Assembly (NCBI GenBank): GCA_019114115.1
Contig: DXGD01000004.1
Coordinates: 1 to 5,023 of the forward strand
Direction: 5' to 3'
DNA: 5,023 bases
Origin: Candidatus Nesterenkonia stercoripullorum
GTDB taxonomy: Bacteria > Actinomycetota > Actinomycetes > Actinomycetales > Micrococcaceae
Translations under genes and position numbers: made by a program
Shown here: positions 1-5,023 of the stretch, piece by piece
How positions within the stretch are numbered: the first letter of the stretch is position 1
How the letters are laid out: the number at the start of each line of letters is the position of its first letter
The notes under the pieces: model-generated
The model's database searches: none
What the model saw: only the letters and a program-made list of their open reading frames with translations
What the model was told of the DNA's origin: nothing

Positions 1-640
1 CGTCGCCGACGGCTACCTCGACGTTGCCGTTGAATGCTGCGCTGCCCCGGTGCTCGAGCACGAACACTGCGGAGGAGTTCTCACCGGCGTCCAGCACGAT
101 GTGGCTGTTCGCCCGCTTGGCTGCGTCAGAGCCGGCAATATTCACCCGAATCGGGGTGCCCACTTCAGTGTTCGCGGGAACCCGCACGTGCAGGGCGTCT
201 CCGGCGTTCTTCGAACCGACGACGGCGGCCCGATCGGCCGGCTGCAGGACGGAGTTCCGCGGCGACTCCCCCGGCGCCAGCGCTGAGACGACGACGCCTT
301 CCTCGGCGTCGACCTCGTAGGTGCAGGCGTCCTCATCGCTGGCAGCATCGGTGAGCACTGGGGCGAGCCTCTTCAGCGGAGTGAACCTCCACTCCTCCTC
401 GCGGCCCGTGGGCTCGGGGAAGCCGGCGACGTCGAAACCGGTATGCCGTTTCGACCGCGAGCCGATGCCGGAGGTGACCGGCTTGGACTCGCCAAGGCCT
501 CCGTGGGAGTGCTCTTCGGCGTCGTTGGTCTGCGCTGCGAGGTTCTCGCCTTCTTCGGTCATTCCGGGAATGGTGATGCGGCGTTCGCCGACCTCGATCC
601 CTTCGACCGTCTCCGCTTGCTCAGCGGGGGTGTTCGTCAT
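1..640 (-). CDS. sufD: SufD, Fe-S cluster assembly scaffold subunit (N-terminal 213 residues, partial)
   Basis: Minus-strand reading frame open from an ATG at 640-638 to the window edge, so the C-terminal half is missing. SufD partners SufB and the ATPase SufC in the cytosolic SufBC2D complex that builds Fe-S clusters. Visible in the translation: an acidic, variable N-terminal leader (about residues 1-60), then the SufD hallmark FPEPTGREEEWRFTPL (about 74-89), then the start of the beta-helix core ending with FNGNVEVAVGD just before the edge. The start is supported by the match to usual SufD N-termini and by a modest AAGGGA Shine-Dalgarno about 10 nt upstream. It lies downstream of sufB in the same direction but across a 187-bp gap containing a strong inverted repeat, so its expression may be partly separate from sufB. 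sufC and sufS would be expected beyond the left edge, but that is inference. Confidence 0.93.
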   Translation of the reverse strand, partial: MTNTPAEQAETVEGIEVGERRITIPGMTEEGENLAAQTNDAEEHSHGGLGESKPVTSGIGSRSKRHTGFDVAGFPEPTGREEEWRFTPLKRLAPVLTDAASDEDACTYEVDAEEGVVVSALAPGESPRNSVLQPADRAAVVGSKNAGDALHVRVPANTEVGTPIRVNIAGSDAAKRANSHIVLDAGENSSAVFVLEHRGSAAFNGNVEVAVGD

Positions 641-770
641 CAGATTCTCGTCCCTTATCTTCTGTGTGGGGTGTTCGCCGTGATGTCTTCGCTGCGGGGC
701 TTCATCCCCGGAGTCCTTCAGCACAGCGTCCCAGCGGAGCTCTCTGCTGGTCTGCTGCGGACTCCTGGGC

Positions 771-815
771 CGGACTCTGCCCGCCCGAGGCCGTGCCCCG
801 GGCGGGCAGAGTCCG
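771..815 (-). promoter_or_regulatory. 17-bp perfect inverted repeat (RNA hairpin) between sufB and sufD
   Basis: Arms 771-787 and 799-815 are perfectly complementary over 17 bp, with an 11-nt loop (788-798). The stem is very GC-rich. In the minus-strand transcript it begins 12 nt after the sufB stop codon and ends 130 nt before the sufD start. No run of U follows, so it is not a canonical intrinsic terminator. It could be a partial terminator, an RNase barrier that protects the sufR-sufB mRNA end, or a processing site setting SufB:SufD ratios. A smaller CGGGG/CCCCG hairpin (695-710, 6-nt loop) lies between it and sufD. Confidence 0.8.
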
Positions 816-827
816 CGTCAGGCCTGA

Positions 828-2300
828 TCAGCCCACGGAGCCTTCCATCTGCAGCTCGATGAGCCGGTTCAGCTCCAGCGCGTACTCCATGGGAAGCTCG
901 CGGGCGATGGGCTCGATGAAGCCGCGCACGATCATCGCCATCGCCTCATCTTCTGCCATGCCTCGAGCCATGAGGTAGAACAGCTGGTCCTCGGACACCT
1001 TGGAGACAGTTGCCTCGTGCCCCAGCGTCACATCGTCTTCGCGGATGTCGATATAGGGGTAGGTGTCTGTCTTGGAGATGGTGTCCACGAGCAGCGCGTC
1101 GCAGACCACCGAGTTCGCCGAATGCGCGGCGCCCTCGTTGACCTGGACCAGCCCGCGGTATGAGGCCCGTCCGCCGGATCGCGCGACGGACTTCGACACG
1201 ATCGAGCTGGAGGTGTTCGGCGCCATGTGCACCATCTTCGACCCGGTGTCCTGGTGCTGGCCCTCTCCGGCGAAAGCGACCGAGAGGGTCTCACCCTTGG
1301 CGTGCTCGCCGGTGAGGTACACCGCCGGGTACTTCATGGTGACCTTGGACCCGATGTTGCCGTCGATCCACTCCATGGTGCCGCCCTCGTCGACGACGGC
1401 ACGCTTAGTGACCAGGTTGTACACGTTGTTCGACCAGTTCTGGATGGTGGTGTAGCGAACGCGAGCGTTCTTCTTCACCACGATCTCGACGACGGCGGAG
1501 TGCAGGGAGTCCGAATCGTAGATCGGCGCCGTGCAGCCCTCGATGTAGTGCACGTAGGAGTCCTCATCGGCGATGATGAGCGTGCGCTCGAACTGGCCCA
1601 TGTTCTCGGTGTTGATGCGGAAGTAGGCCTGCAGCGGGATCTCCACGTGAACGCCCTTGGGGACGTAGACGAAGGAGCCGCCGGACCAGACCGCCGTGTT
1701 CAGCGCGGCGAACTTGTTGTCGCCCACGGGGATGACCGAGCCGAAGTACTCCTCGAAGAACTCGGGGTGCTCCTTCAGCGCGGTGTCGGTGTCCATGAAG
1801 ATGACGCCCTGGGCCTCCAAGTCCTCACGGATCTGGTGGTAGACGACCTCGGACTCGTACTGAGCAGCAACGCCTGCGACCAGACGGTCCCGCTCAGCCT
1901 CCGGGATGCCCAGCTTCTCGTAGGTGTTCCGGATGTCCTCTGGGAGGTCCTCCCAGGTGCGAGCCTGGCCCTCAGTGGAGCGGACGAAGTACTTGATGTT
2001 GTCGAAGTCGATCTCCGTCAGGTCCGCACCCCACATGGGCAACGGCTTGCGGTCGAAGTACTTCAAGCCCTTCTTGCGCAGTTTGAGCATCCAATCCGGC
2101 TCGGACTTCTTGCCCGAGATGTCCTCGACGACGCCCTGGTTGATGCCGCGGGTAGCGTTGGCACCGGCGTCGTCCGAGTCGGACCAGCCGTATTCGTAGG
2201 CACCAATGGCGTTGAGCTCGGGGTTCTTCTCAAGAATCTCTGAGATGACTCCCGGATCGGTGCCACCGGCCTGTTCAGTGCGGTGGATCTGCTCGGTCAT
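828..2300 (-). CDS. sufB: SufB, Fe-S cluster assembly scaffold protein
   Basis: A 490-residue full-length SufB, the usual size for the family. SufB forms the SufBC2D scaffold on which sulfur from SufS/SufU (or SufE) and iron are assembled in the cytosol. Visible features: an N-terminal helical region (about 1-110) including [21 protein letters not shown]; a beta-helix core; C256 in [22 protein letters not shown]400 in SVVCDALL; and H428-E429 in [22 protein letters not shown]. These correspond to E. coli SufB C254, C405, H433 and E434, the sulfur-transfer and cluster-forming residues. There is no intein at the EGCTAP site, where some mycobacterial SufB proteins carry one. The ATG at 2300 is preceded by AGAGAGG with 5-nt spacing and overlaps the sufR stop as ATGA, indicating translational coupling. 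Regulation is expected through the sufR promoter at 3311-3360. Confidence 0.98.
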   Translation of the reverse strand: MTEQIHRTEQAGGTDPGVISEILEKNPELNAIGAYEYGWSDSDDAGANATRGINQGVVEDISGKKSEPDWMLKLRKKGLKYFDRKPLPMWGADLTEIDFDNIKYFVRSTEGQARTWEDLPEDIRNTYEKLGIPEAERDRLVAGVAAQYESEVVYHQIREDLEAQGVIFMDTDTALKEHPEFFEEYFGSVIPVGDNKFAALNTAVWSGGSFVYVPKGVHVEIPLQAYFRINTENMGQFERTLIIADEDSYVHYIEGCTAPIYDSDSLHSAVVEIVVKKNARVRYTTIQNWSNNVYNLVTKRAVVDEGGTMEWIDGNIGSKVTMKYPAVYLTGEHAKGETLSVAFAGEGQHQDTGSKMVHMAPNTSSSIVSKSVARSGGRASYRGLVQVNEGAAHSANSVVCDALLVDTISKTDTYPYIDIREDDVTLGHEATVSKVSEDQLFYLMARGMAEDEAMAMIVRGFIEPIARELPMEYALELNRLIELQMEGSVG

Positions 2301-3310
2301 GAGAACCTCTCTTGTTGACGTGGAGAAATGACGATTCGTTTGCGTGGGCCGGGGATGCGCTGTGGCGATGCACCGGCCTCGGACTGCTCCGCCCCACTCG
2401 TGGAGCGCCTCTGTGCTGTGTGCCGTTCACGCCCGACCGGGACGTGAGTGGTGCATACATGCGCTCCGGCTGCCTGCGTGGAGAGCCGCCGTACGTCGAC
2501 ATCGAGCAAACGGCCGATCATCTCGGTTTCCTCTTCACAGAACACCGGATGCTCCGCAGCTATTTCCACTACCGGGCAGTGCCCCTGGCAGAGCTGGGTC
2601 GACTGCATGGCCAGCTGTGCGCTGTCCCGGCCCACCAGGCGGGTGAAGCCGGCGAAGCCATCGGCGTTGAACAGTTCAGAAAGCCGCTCGGTCCGCTCGT
2701 CCAGATCCTCGATGGCGGAGAGCTCCTGGCGGTATCGCTCCTCGAACTGGCTGAAGTATGTACTGGCCAGCTGCCTGGCAGGGTCCACGGATGATGGGCC
2801 ATCCTCGGACGCGTCGTCCGCGGCATTGCTGCTGGGCATAGTGCTGCCGGGCACAGCGCTGCTGGTAGCGGTGGCGCCGGACTCGACGCGGCCTGCATGG
2901 GCCTGCGCGGCTTCCGTCGCCGGGGCTTCCGTTGCCGATCCCGCGGAGTCGCCCTGGCCCATGAGTTCGAGGGCGTTGCGCACGAGCGCCAGGTAGTCAT
3001 CGCCCAGCGACTGCTGGCCGCGCTGTGAGACCACGTACCGGCGCGAAGGGCGACCTGCGCCTTTGCGCCGCGTCGTGACGTTCTTGACTTCGACCATGCC
3101 CTGCTCGGTCATGACATCGAGGTGCCGACGCACGGCTGCGGCGGTGAGGTCCAGCGTGCGACCCAGCGCGGCTGCGCTGATCGGCCCCTGCTCCACGACG
3201 AGCTGCAGCACGCGGTCCCGCGTCGACGCGTCCGCCTCGCTGCGGGCGCCGCTCCCTGCGGGACGACCTGCAGGTGCCCCATCAGCGTCTGAAGGAGGGG
3301 TGGAATACAT
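2297..3310 (-). CDS. sufR: SufR, Fe-S-sensing winged-helix repressor of the suf operon
   Basis: A 337-residue regulator at the head of the operon. Residues about 29-103 form a winged helix-turn-helix ([20 protein letters not shown], then [20 protein letters not shown] and a basic wing with [12 protein letters not shown]). The C-terminal domain carries C245-X12-C258-X27-C286, the three-cysteine spacing known for actinobacterial SufR (as recalled, the mycobacterial Rv1460 ligands), plus an additional C241. In this family the holo form with a cluster represses suf, and loss of the cluster relieves it. Two odd points: an Ala/Ser/Thr/Pro-rich low-complexity linker at about 119-178, and a basic tail of some 45 residues after HVCTTHVP. 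The ATG at 3310 has no Shine-Dalgarno sequence, but a promoter-like sequence ends just upstream, suggesting a leaderless mRNA. The stop overlaps the sufB start. A downstream start is possible, because residues 1-28 are poorly conserved in type. Confidence 0.94.
   Translation of the reverse strand: MYSTPPSDADGAPAGRPAGSGARSEADASTRDRVLQLVVEQGPISAAALGRTLDLTAAAVRRHLDVMTEQGMVEVKNVTTRRKGAGRPSRRYVVSQRGQQSLGDDYLALVRNALELMGQGDSAGSATEAPATEAAQAHAGRVESGATATSSAVPGSTMPSSNAADDASEDGPSSVDPARQLASTYFSQFEERYRQELSAIEDLDERTERLSELFNADGFAGFTRLVGRDSAQLAMQSTQLCQGHCPVVEIAAEHPVFCEEETEMIGRLLDVDVRRLSTQAAGAHVCTTHVPVGRERHTAQRRSTSGAEQSEAGASPQRIPGPRKRIVISPRQQERFS
2306..2312 (-). promoter_or_regulatory. sufB ribosome binding site inside the end of sufR
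   Basis: AGAGAGG lies 5 nt before the sufB ATG and is made from the last codons of sufR (QQERFS). It fixes the sufB start, and the ATGA overlap means terminating sufR ribosomes can reinitiate on sufB. Confidence 0.75.
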
Positions 3311-3316
3311 GACTCT

Positions 3317-3345
3317 ATTGTGACTTATTCACTTCTCAGTGACTA
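3317..3345 (-). promoter_or_regulatory. Predicted leaderless sufR promoter overlapped by SufR-like operator half-sites
   Basis: On the minus strand, a -35-like TAGTCA (3345-3340, 4/6 to consensus) and a -10-like CACAAT (3322-3317, 4/6) are spaced by 17 bp. This would put the transcript start at about 3310, the A of the sufR ATG. Three alternating half-sites overlap these boxes on the plus strand: GTGA (3320-3323), TCAC (3329-3332) and GTGA (3339-3342). The outer pair gives CAC-N6-GTG, and the inner pair gives GTGA-N5-TCAC. Known SufR operators are similar short inverted repeats (CAAC-N6-GTTG in cyanobacteria). Binding here is inference from position and symmetry. Confidence 0.5.
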
Positions 3346-3360
3346 GCCAGGCGAACCTAA
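3342..3360 (-). promoter_or_regulatory. IdeR/DtxR-like iron box upstream of sufR
   Basis: The minus strand reads TTAGGTTCGCCTGGCTAGT, which matches 12 of 19 positions of the DtxR/IdeR consensus TWAGGTWAGSCTWACCTWA. The left half (TTAGGTT) is perfect and the right half is degenerate. It abuts and partly overlaps the predicted -35 box of sufR, so a bound regulator could repress or activate. Half-box matches can arise by chance, so confidence is low. Confidence 0.35.
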
Positions 3361-3424
3361 CTCCACCCTGTCAGGCCCGCTATTCCGGGGAAGTGCCGCA
3401 TAACCTGCATGTTGTGAGTTCCAT

Positions 3425-3430
3425 TATAGT
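3425..3430 (+). promoter_or_regulatory. Possible -10 box for the excisionase-like gene
   Basis: TATAGT matches the TATAAT consensus at 5 of 6 positions and lies in the most AT-rich part of the window, about 106 nt before the HTH gene at 3536. No convincing -35 box sits at the right distance. Its last base is the first base of the repeat block that follows. Confidence 0.25.
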
Positions 3431-3482
3431 TCATCGTGATTCATCGCCGTTCACGTTCAAAAGTGGTCGCAAAAGTGGTCGT
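3430..3482 (+). repeat. Iteron-like tandem repeats (three 10-bp units, then two 12-bp units)
   Basis: TTCATCG occurs at 3430 and 3440, followed by TTCACG at 3450, giving three copies in exact 10-bp phase. Next come two tandem 12-bp units, AAAAGTGGTCGC (3459-3470) and AAAAGTGGTCGT (3471-3482), differing at one base. A further TTCATC is at 3485. Repeats at helical spacing just ahead of a small excisionase-type HTH gene resemble Xis or AlpA binding sites, or integrase arm sites at an attachment site. The repeats are directly visible; the function is inferred. Confidence 0.6.
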
Positions 3483-3535
3483 GTTTCATCCGCCGCGCCT
3501 CAGGTGGCTAATGACCCACCGGACACTGAGGGCTC

Positions 3536-3787
3536 ATGACGAAAAAGAAGGGACGACCGAAGACGACGGTCGAGGATCTCCCCCGGCTACTGACTACCGC
3601 AGAAGCGGCCGAGTACTTGGGCATTGCCACTGGCACGCTTCACAATTGGCGCAGCGCCGATGCAGGTCCGGACTATGTCGTGATGGGCAGCTGGGTTCGC
3701 TATGCGGCTGAGGATCTCGAGGAGTGGCGAGAGAGCCACACGGTGCGCACTAGGCACAGCTCAGTCTCGCGGGCTACACGGCGCTAG
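3536..3787 (+). CDS. Small excisionase/HTH_17-family DNA-binding protein
   Basis: An 83-residue basic protein. Residues about 18-66 (RLLTTAEAAEYLGIATGTL, then HNWRSADAGPDYVVMGSWVR and YAAEDLEEW) fit the MerR-like helix-turn-helix of the excisionase/HTH_17 family: a helix-turn-helix, a short wing with a GPDYVVMGSWVRY turn, and a final helix. An N-terminal basic stretch KKKGRPK contains an AT-hook-like GRP core. Proteins of this type act as phage or ICE recombination directionality factors, or as small regulators. An in-frame TGA at 3527 excludes a longer start; the ATG has GAGGG only 3 nt upstream, a short spacing. The repeat block at 3430-3482 immediately upstream is a candidate binding site. 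The TAG stop overlaps the convergent whiB stop within CTAG. No integrase is seen, so excisionase function is not proven; it could be a solitary regulator. Confidence 0.85.
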   Translation: MTKKKGRPKTTVEDLPRLLTTAEAAEYLGIATGTLHNWRSADAGPDYVVMGSWVRYAAEDLEEWRESHTVRTRHSSVSRATRR

Positions 3788-4032
3788 GACCGGGTGGCCT
3801 TGGCAAGCTCTCGACGCTGCTGCGGGGTGAGGCCTCCGAAGATGCCGTAGCGTGCGTAATGGCGTTCGGCGGACATCGCCAGTGCCAAACATCGTTGCGC
3901 CACAGGACACTGGGCGCAGACCCGTTGTACGCCCTCGATTATGGCCGGGGTGGTGGCGAAGAAGAACTCTGTGTCGATCCGCTCCCGGACACATCGGGCG
4001 CTCTCGAGCCAGTGGTCAGCCTGATCAGTCAC
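3784..4032 (-). CDS. WhiB-family Fe-S transcriptional regulator
   Basis: An 82-residue WhiB-like protein. The four cluster-binding cysteines are C14 (SARC), C39 and C42 (VCAQC) and C48 (QRC), arranged C-X24-C-X2-C-X5-C. They are followed by the turn motif GIFGG (63-67) and a basic C-terminal helix LTPQQRRELAKATRS. WhiB proteins bind a [4Fe-4S] cluster and usually work with the primary sigma factor to control transcription. Phe replaces the usual Trp of the G-[V/I]-W-G-G turn. Which WhiB subgroup it belongs to cannot be told from this. The start is a GTG at 4032 that overlaps the upstream frame's TGA as GTGA and has no clear Shine-Dalgarno sequence of its own, so translation is probably coupled to the upstream (now broken) frame. 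The gene is convergent with the excisionase-like gene. Short WhiB genes are common on actinophages and integrative elements. Confidence 0.93.
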   Translation of the reverse strand: MTDQADHWLESARCVRERIDTEFFFATTPAIIEGVQRVCAQCPVAQRCLALAMSAERHYARYGIFGGLTPQQRRELAKATRS

Positions 4033-4136
4033 CGGCGTCGACTCAGTGTGTCAGTGATCGCCAAAGCGAGGTCGCGAAGTTCAGCAGTACTGAGACTCTC
4101 CAGATCCCACTCGTCCTGCTCGTCATCGTCAGCCAT
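4029..4136 (-). CDS. Possible 35-residue acidic small protein upstream of whiB
   Basis: An ATG at 4136-4134, inside the tail of the broken RNase HI frame, opens a 35-codon frame starting MADDDEQDEWDLESLSTAEL and ending with the TGA that overlaps the whiB start as GTGA. The N-terminus is acidic and the rest looks like an amphipathic helix. I recognise no family. It may simply be the C-terminal tail of the ancestral RNase H protein. No clear Shine-Dalgarno sequence is seen. A weak TGGACA (4171-4166) with a TATCTA (4150-4145) sits upstream at a short 15-bp spacing. If translated, it would rescue coupled translation of whiB. Confidence 0.25.
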   Translation of the reverse strand: MADDDEQDEWDLESLSTAELRDLALAITDTLSRRR

Positions 4137-4607
4137 TGCGAGGGTAGATACGCCAGAGATTCTGTTGTCCACGCAGAACCGAGAGGTCTGCCTTGACCAG
4201 GTCACATTAGCTTCGACCGCATCCATGGCCTCGTTGCTCAGTGCATCGGCGTCGGTGTTCTTCTTCCGGGGAATCCAGGCGTAGGTCACCTTCGATGCAG
4301 GAAGGATCGCGCGAGCCGTCTCGGCCAGGACCTGAATGTCCGGGTGTTTGATCTTTCAGCGGCCCGACATCTGCTCGACCACCAGCTTCGAGTCCAGGCG
4401 AACCGTCACCGAGGCAGGCTCGAGGGCCGACGCCATTCTCAGCCCGCGATCAACCCCTCGTACTCGGCGACGTTATTGGTCAGGTCATCGCCCAGGGGGA
4501 CGGCACGTCGAGCGCTATTCCCTCATCGTCACGGATCAGGGCCCGAGACCTGCCACTCCGGGGTCGCCTCGACTCCCTCCGTCGGCTTCGACGATCAACT
4601 TGCTCAT
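4029..4607 (-). pseudogene. RNase HI gene, disrupted by three frameshifts and one nonsense codon
   Basis: From the ATG at 4607 (GAGGAG Shine-Dalgarno 7 nt upstream) the minus strand reads MSKLIVEADGGSRGDPGVAG, then hits TGA at 4538-4536. Homology continues in other frames: ALIRDDEGIALDV (about 4542-4504), LGDDLTNNVAEYEGLIAG (4495-4442), RMASALE followed by VRLDSKLVVEQMSGR (4439-4359), then a TGA at 4358-4356 where RNase HI normally has Trp (GRWKIKHP), then KIKHPDIQVLAETARAILP and TYAWIPRKKNTDADALSNEA to about 4218. Each frame change equals one missing base (near 4539-4544, near 4503-4505, and at 4441/4442). RNase HI cuts RNA in RNA:DNA hybrids. All four catalytic acidic residues are still encoded: D in EADGG, E in AEYEG, D in RLDSK, D in TDADA. 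After the RNase H domain the frame stays open to 4029 with an unrecognised acidic tail. No phosphatase domain follows, unlike some actinobacterial fusions. Confidence 0.85.
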
Positions 4608-4809
4608 GGGGCTACTCCTCAGGGTTCGTCAAATCACCCTCAGAGTGTCCGGCGGCACAGCTACGTGCTCTCGGGCATGAAAGGCCCTCGACATACTGCC
4701 TGGACCGAACAGGACTTGTCGGTGAGAGGAGCCCCGTACTTTGGTGGAGGGATTCTTCTCAGGGTCATGAGCTCTGTTGGCGCGTCTTCATAGTCACCAA
4801 GACCGGAAC
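4608..4809. other. Intergenic stretch without a recognisable gene
   Basis: About 200 bp between the broken RNase HI gene and the membrane-protein start. It holds the RNase HI Shine-Dalgarno sequence (GAGGAG, minus strand, 4620-4615) and a short TCAGGGT direct repeat (4619-4625 and 4759-4765) that may be chance. No tRNA, terminator or convincing promoter was found. In many actinobacteria a zinc-ribbon gene precedes RNase HI; I could not see its CxxC motifs in any frame here. Confidence 0.5.
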
Positions 4810-5023
4810 ATGCCTGGCGGTACCGTGATGATGATGAATTTGTCCTGGGTTCAACCACTGCTGTTCGTTATCTCTGGGATCGTTGCCTTTGTCCTAGGTC
4901 TGCGATTCCATCGATGTGTCGCATTGTGGACCGTTCGTGTGGTCCGAGGCCCCTGGTGGGCAATAGGTTGCTTTCTCCTGTGGGGTGTGGTCGGCTTCTT
5001 CTCGGCACTGGGGCTGGCAGGTA
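4810..5023 (+). CDS. Unidentified membrane protein (N-terminal 71 residues, partial)
   Basis: Plus-strand frame open from an ATG at 4810 to the window edge, with an in-frame TGA at 4768 limiting the start. The translation shows two hydrophobic segments: about residues 15-31 (PLLFVISGIVAFVLGLR), and about 49-71 (WWAIGCFLLWGVVGFFSALG). They are joined by a short basic loop with FHRCVALWTVRVVRGP, which suggests two transmembrane helices linked by a positively charged, probably cytoplasmic, loop. No family is recognised. The start is uncertain: GTG 4825 and three consecutive ATG codons at 4828-4836 are alternatives, and Shine-Dalgarno support is weak for all (GGA just before 4810; GGCGG before 4828). 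Lower GC than the suf genes fits the accessory character of this end. Confidence 0.55.
   Translation, partial: MPGGTVMMMNLSWVQPLLFVISGIVAFVLGLRFHRCVALWTVRVVRGPWWAIGCFLLWGVVGFFSALGLAG

Noticed and set aside
1500..1560. Possible intein site in SufB at the EGCTAP motif
   Set aside because: The SufB sequence runs straight through the motif with no insertion, and the protein has normal length.
1227..2243. Long open frame of 338 codons antisense to sufB
   Set aside because: It lies wholly inside sufB on the other strand; the Val/Leu/Asp-rich product is what a high-GC gene yields in its antisense frame, and it has no recognisable domain.
3430..3482. CRISPR array
   Set aside because: The repeats are only 7-12 bp and contiguous, without unique spacers, so they are iterons or tandem repeats rather than CRISPR.
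3339..3539. 66-codon plus-strand frame in the sufR/HTH intergenic region
   Set aside because: It covers regulatory and repeat sequence, lacks a Shine-Dalgarno sequence and has no recognisable domain.
4621..4680. C-terminus of a zinc-ribbon protein upstream of RNase HI (minus frame ending VPPDTLRVI)
   Set aside because: The gene order would fit, but no CxxC pairs are visible in any frame and the frame is short, so there is no real support.
4621..4690. tRNA-like GGTTCGTCAAATC arm
   Set aside because: The T-arm does not pair properly and no acceptor or anticodon stem could be found around it.
4661..4858. 65-codon minus-strand frame over the membrane-protein start
   Set aside because: No family resemblance and no clear ribosome site; it overlaps the better supported plus-strand membrane protein frame.

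Overview
The window looks like chromosomal DNA of a high-GC Actinomycetota, probably a Micrococcales-type organism. The evidence is a WhiB-family gene (a family confined to actinobacteria and their phages), a suf gene order of sufR-sufB-sufD, G/C-rich third codon positions, and tight ATGA/GTGA gene overlaps. Genus cannot be settled from the sequence alone.

The left two thirds (1-3310) is the front of a suf iron-sulfur cluster assembly operon, read on the minus strand from right to left. It runs sufR (3310-2297, Fe-S-sensing repressor), then sufB (2300-828, scaffold subunit, sharing an ATGA overlap with sufR), then sufD (640-1, cut by the window edge). sufB and sufD are separated by 187 bp holding a perfect 17-bp inverted repeat. 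The control region 3311-3360 carries GTGA/TCAC half-sites over a plausible leaderless sufR promoter, with an IdeR/DtxR-like box next to it. This would let the operon read both Fe-S status (SufR) and iron status.

The right third (3361-5023) looks accessory. It has lower GC in places (28/60 in 3421-3480 and 30/60 in 4861-4920, against 44/60 in 241-300, counted by hand). It holds an iteron-like repeat block in front of a small excisionase/HTH_17-type DNA-binding gene (3536-3787, plus), a convergent whiB-like gene (4032-3784, minus), a broken RNase HI gene (4607-4029, minus; three frameshifts and one nonsense codon, yet all four catalytic acidic residues are still encoded), and the start of an unidentified membrane protein (4810 onward, plus). 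This pattern fits the edge of a mobile element or decayed island abutting the suf operon, but no integrase, transposase or att duplication is visible here.

Nothing in the window is clearly a wholly new system. The most interesting candidates are the compact SufR/iron-box control region, the strong sufB-sufD hairpin, and the repeat block that may be the binding site of the neighbouring excisionase-like protein.
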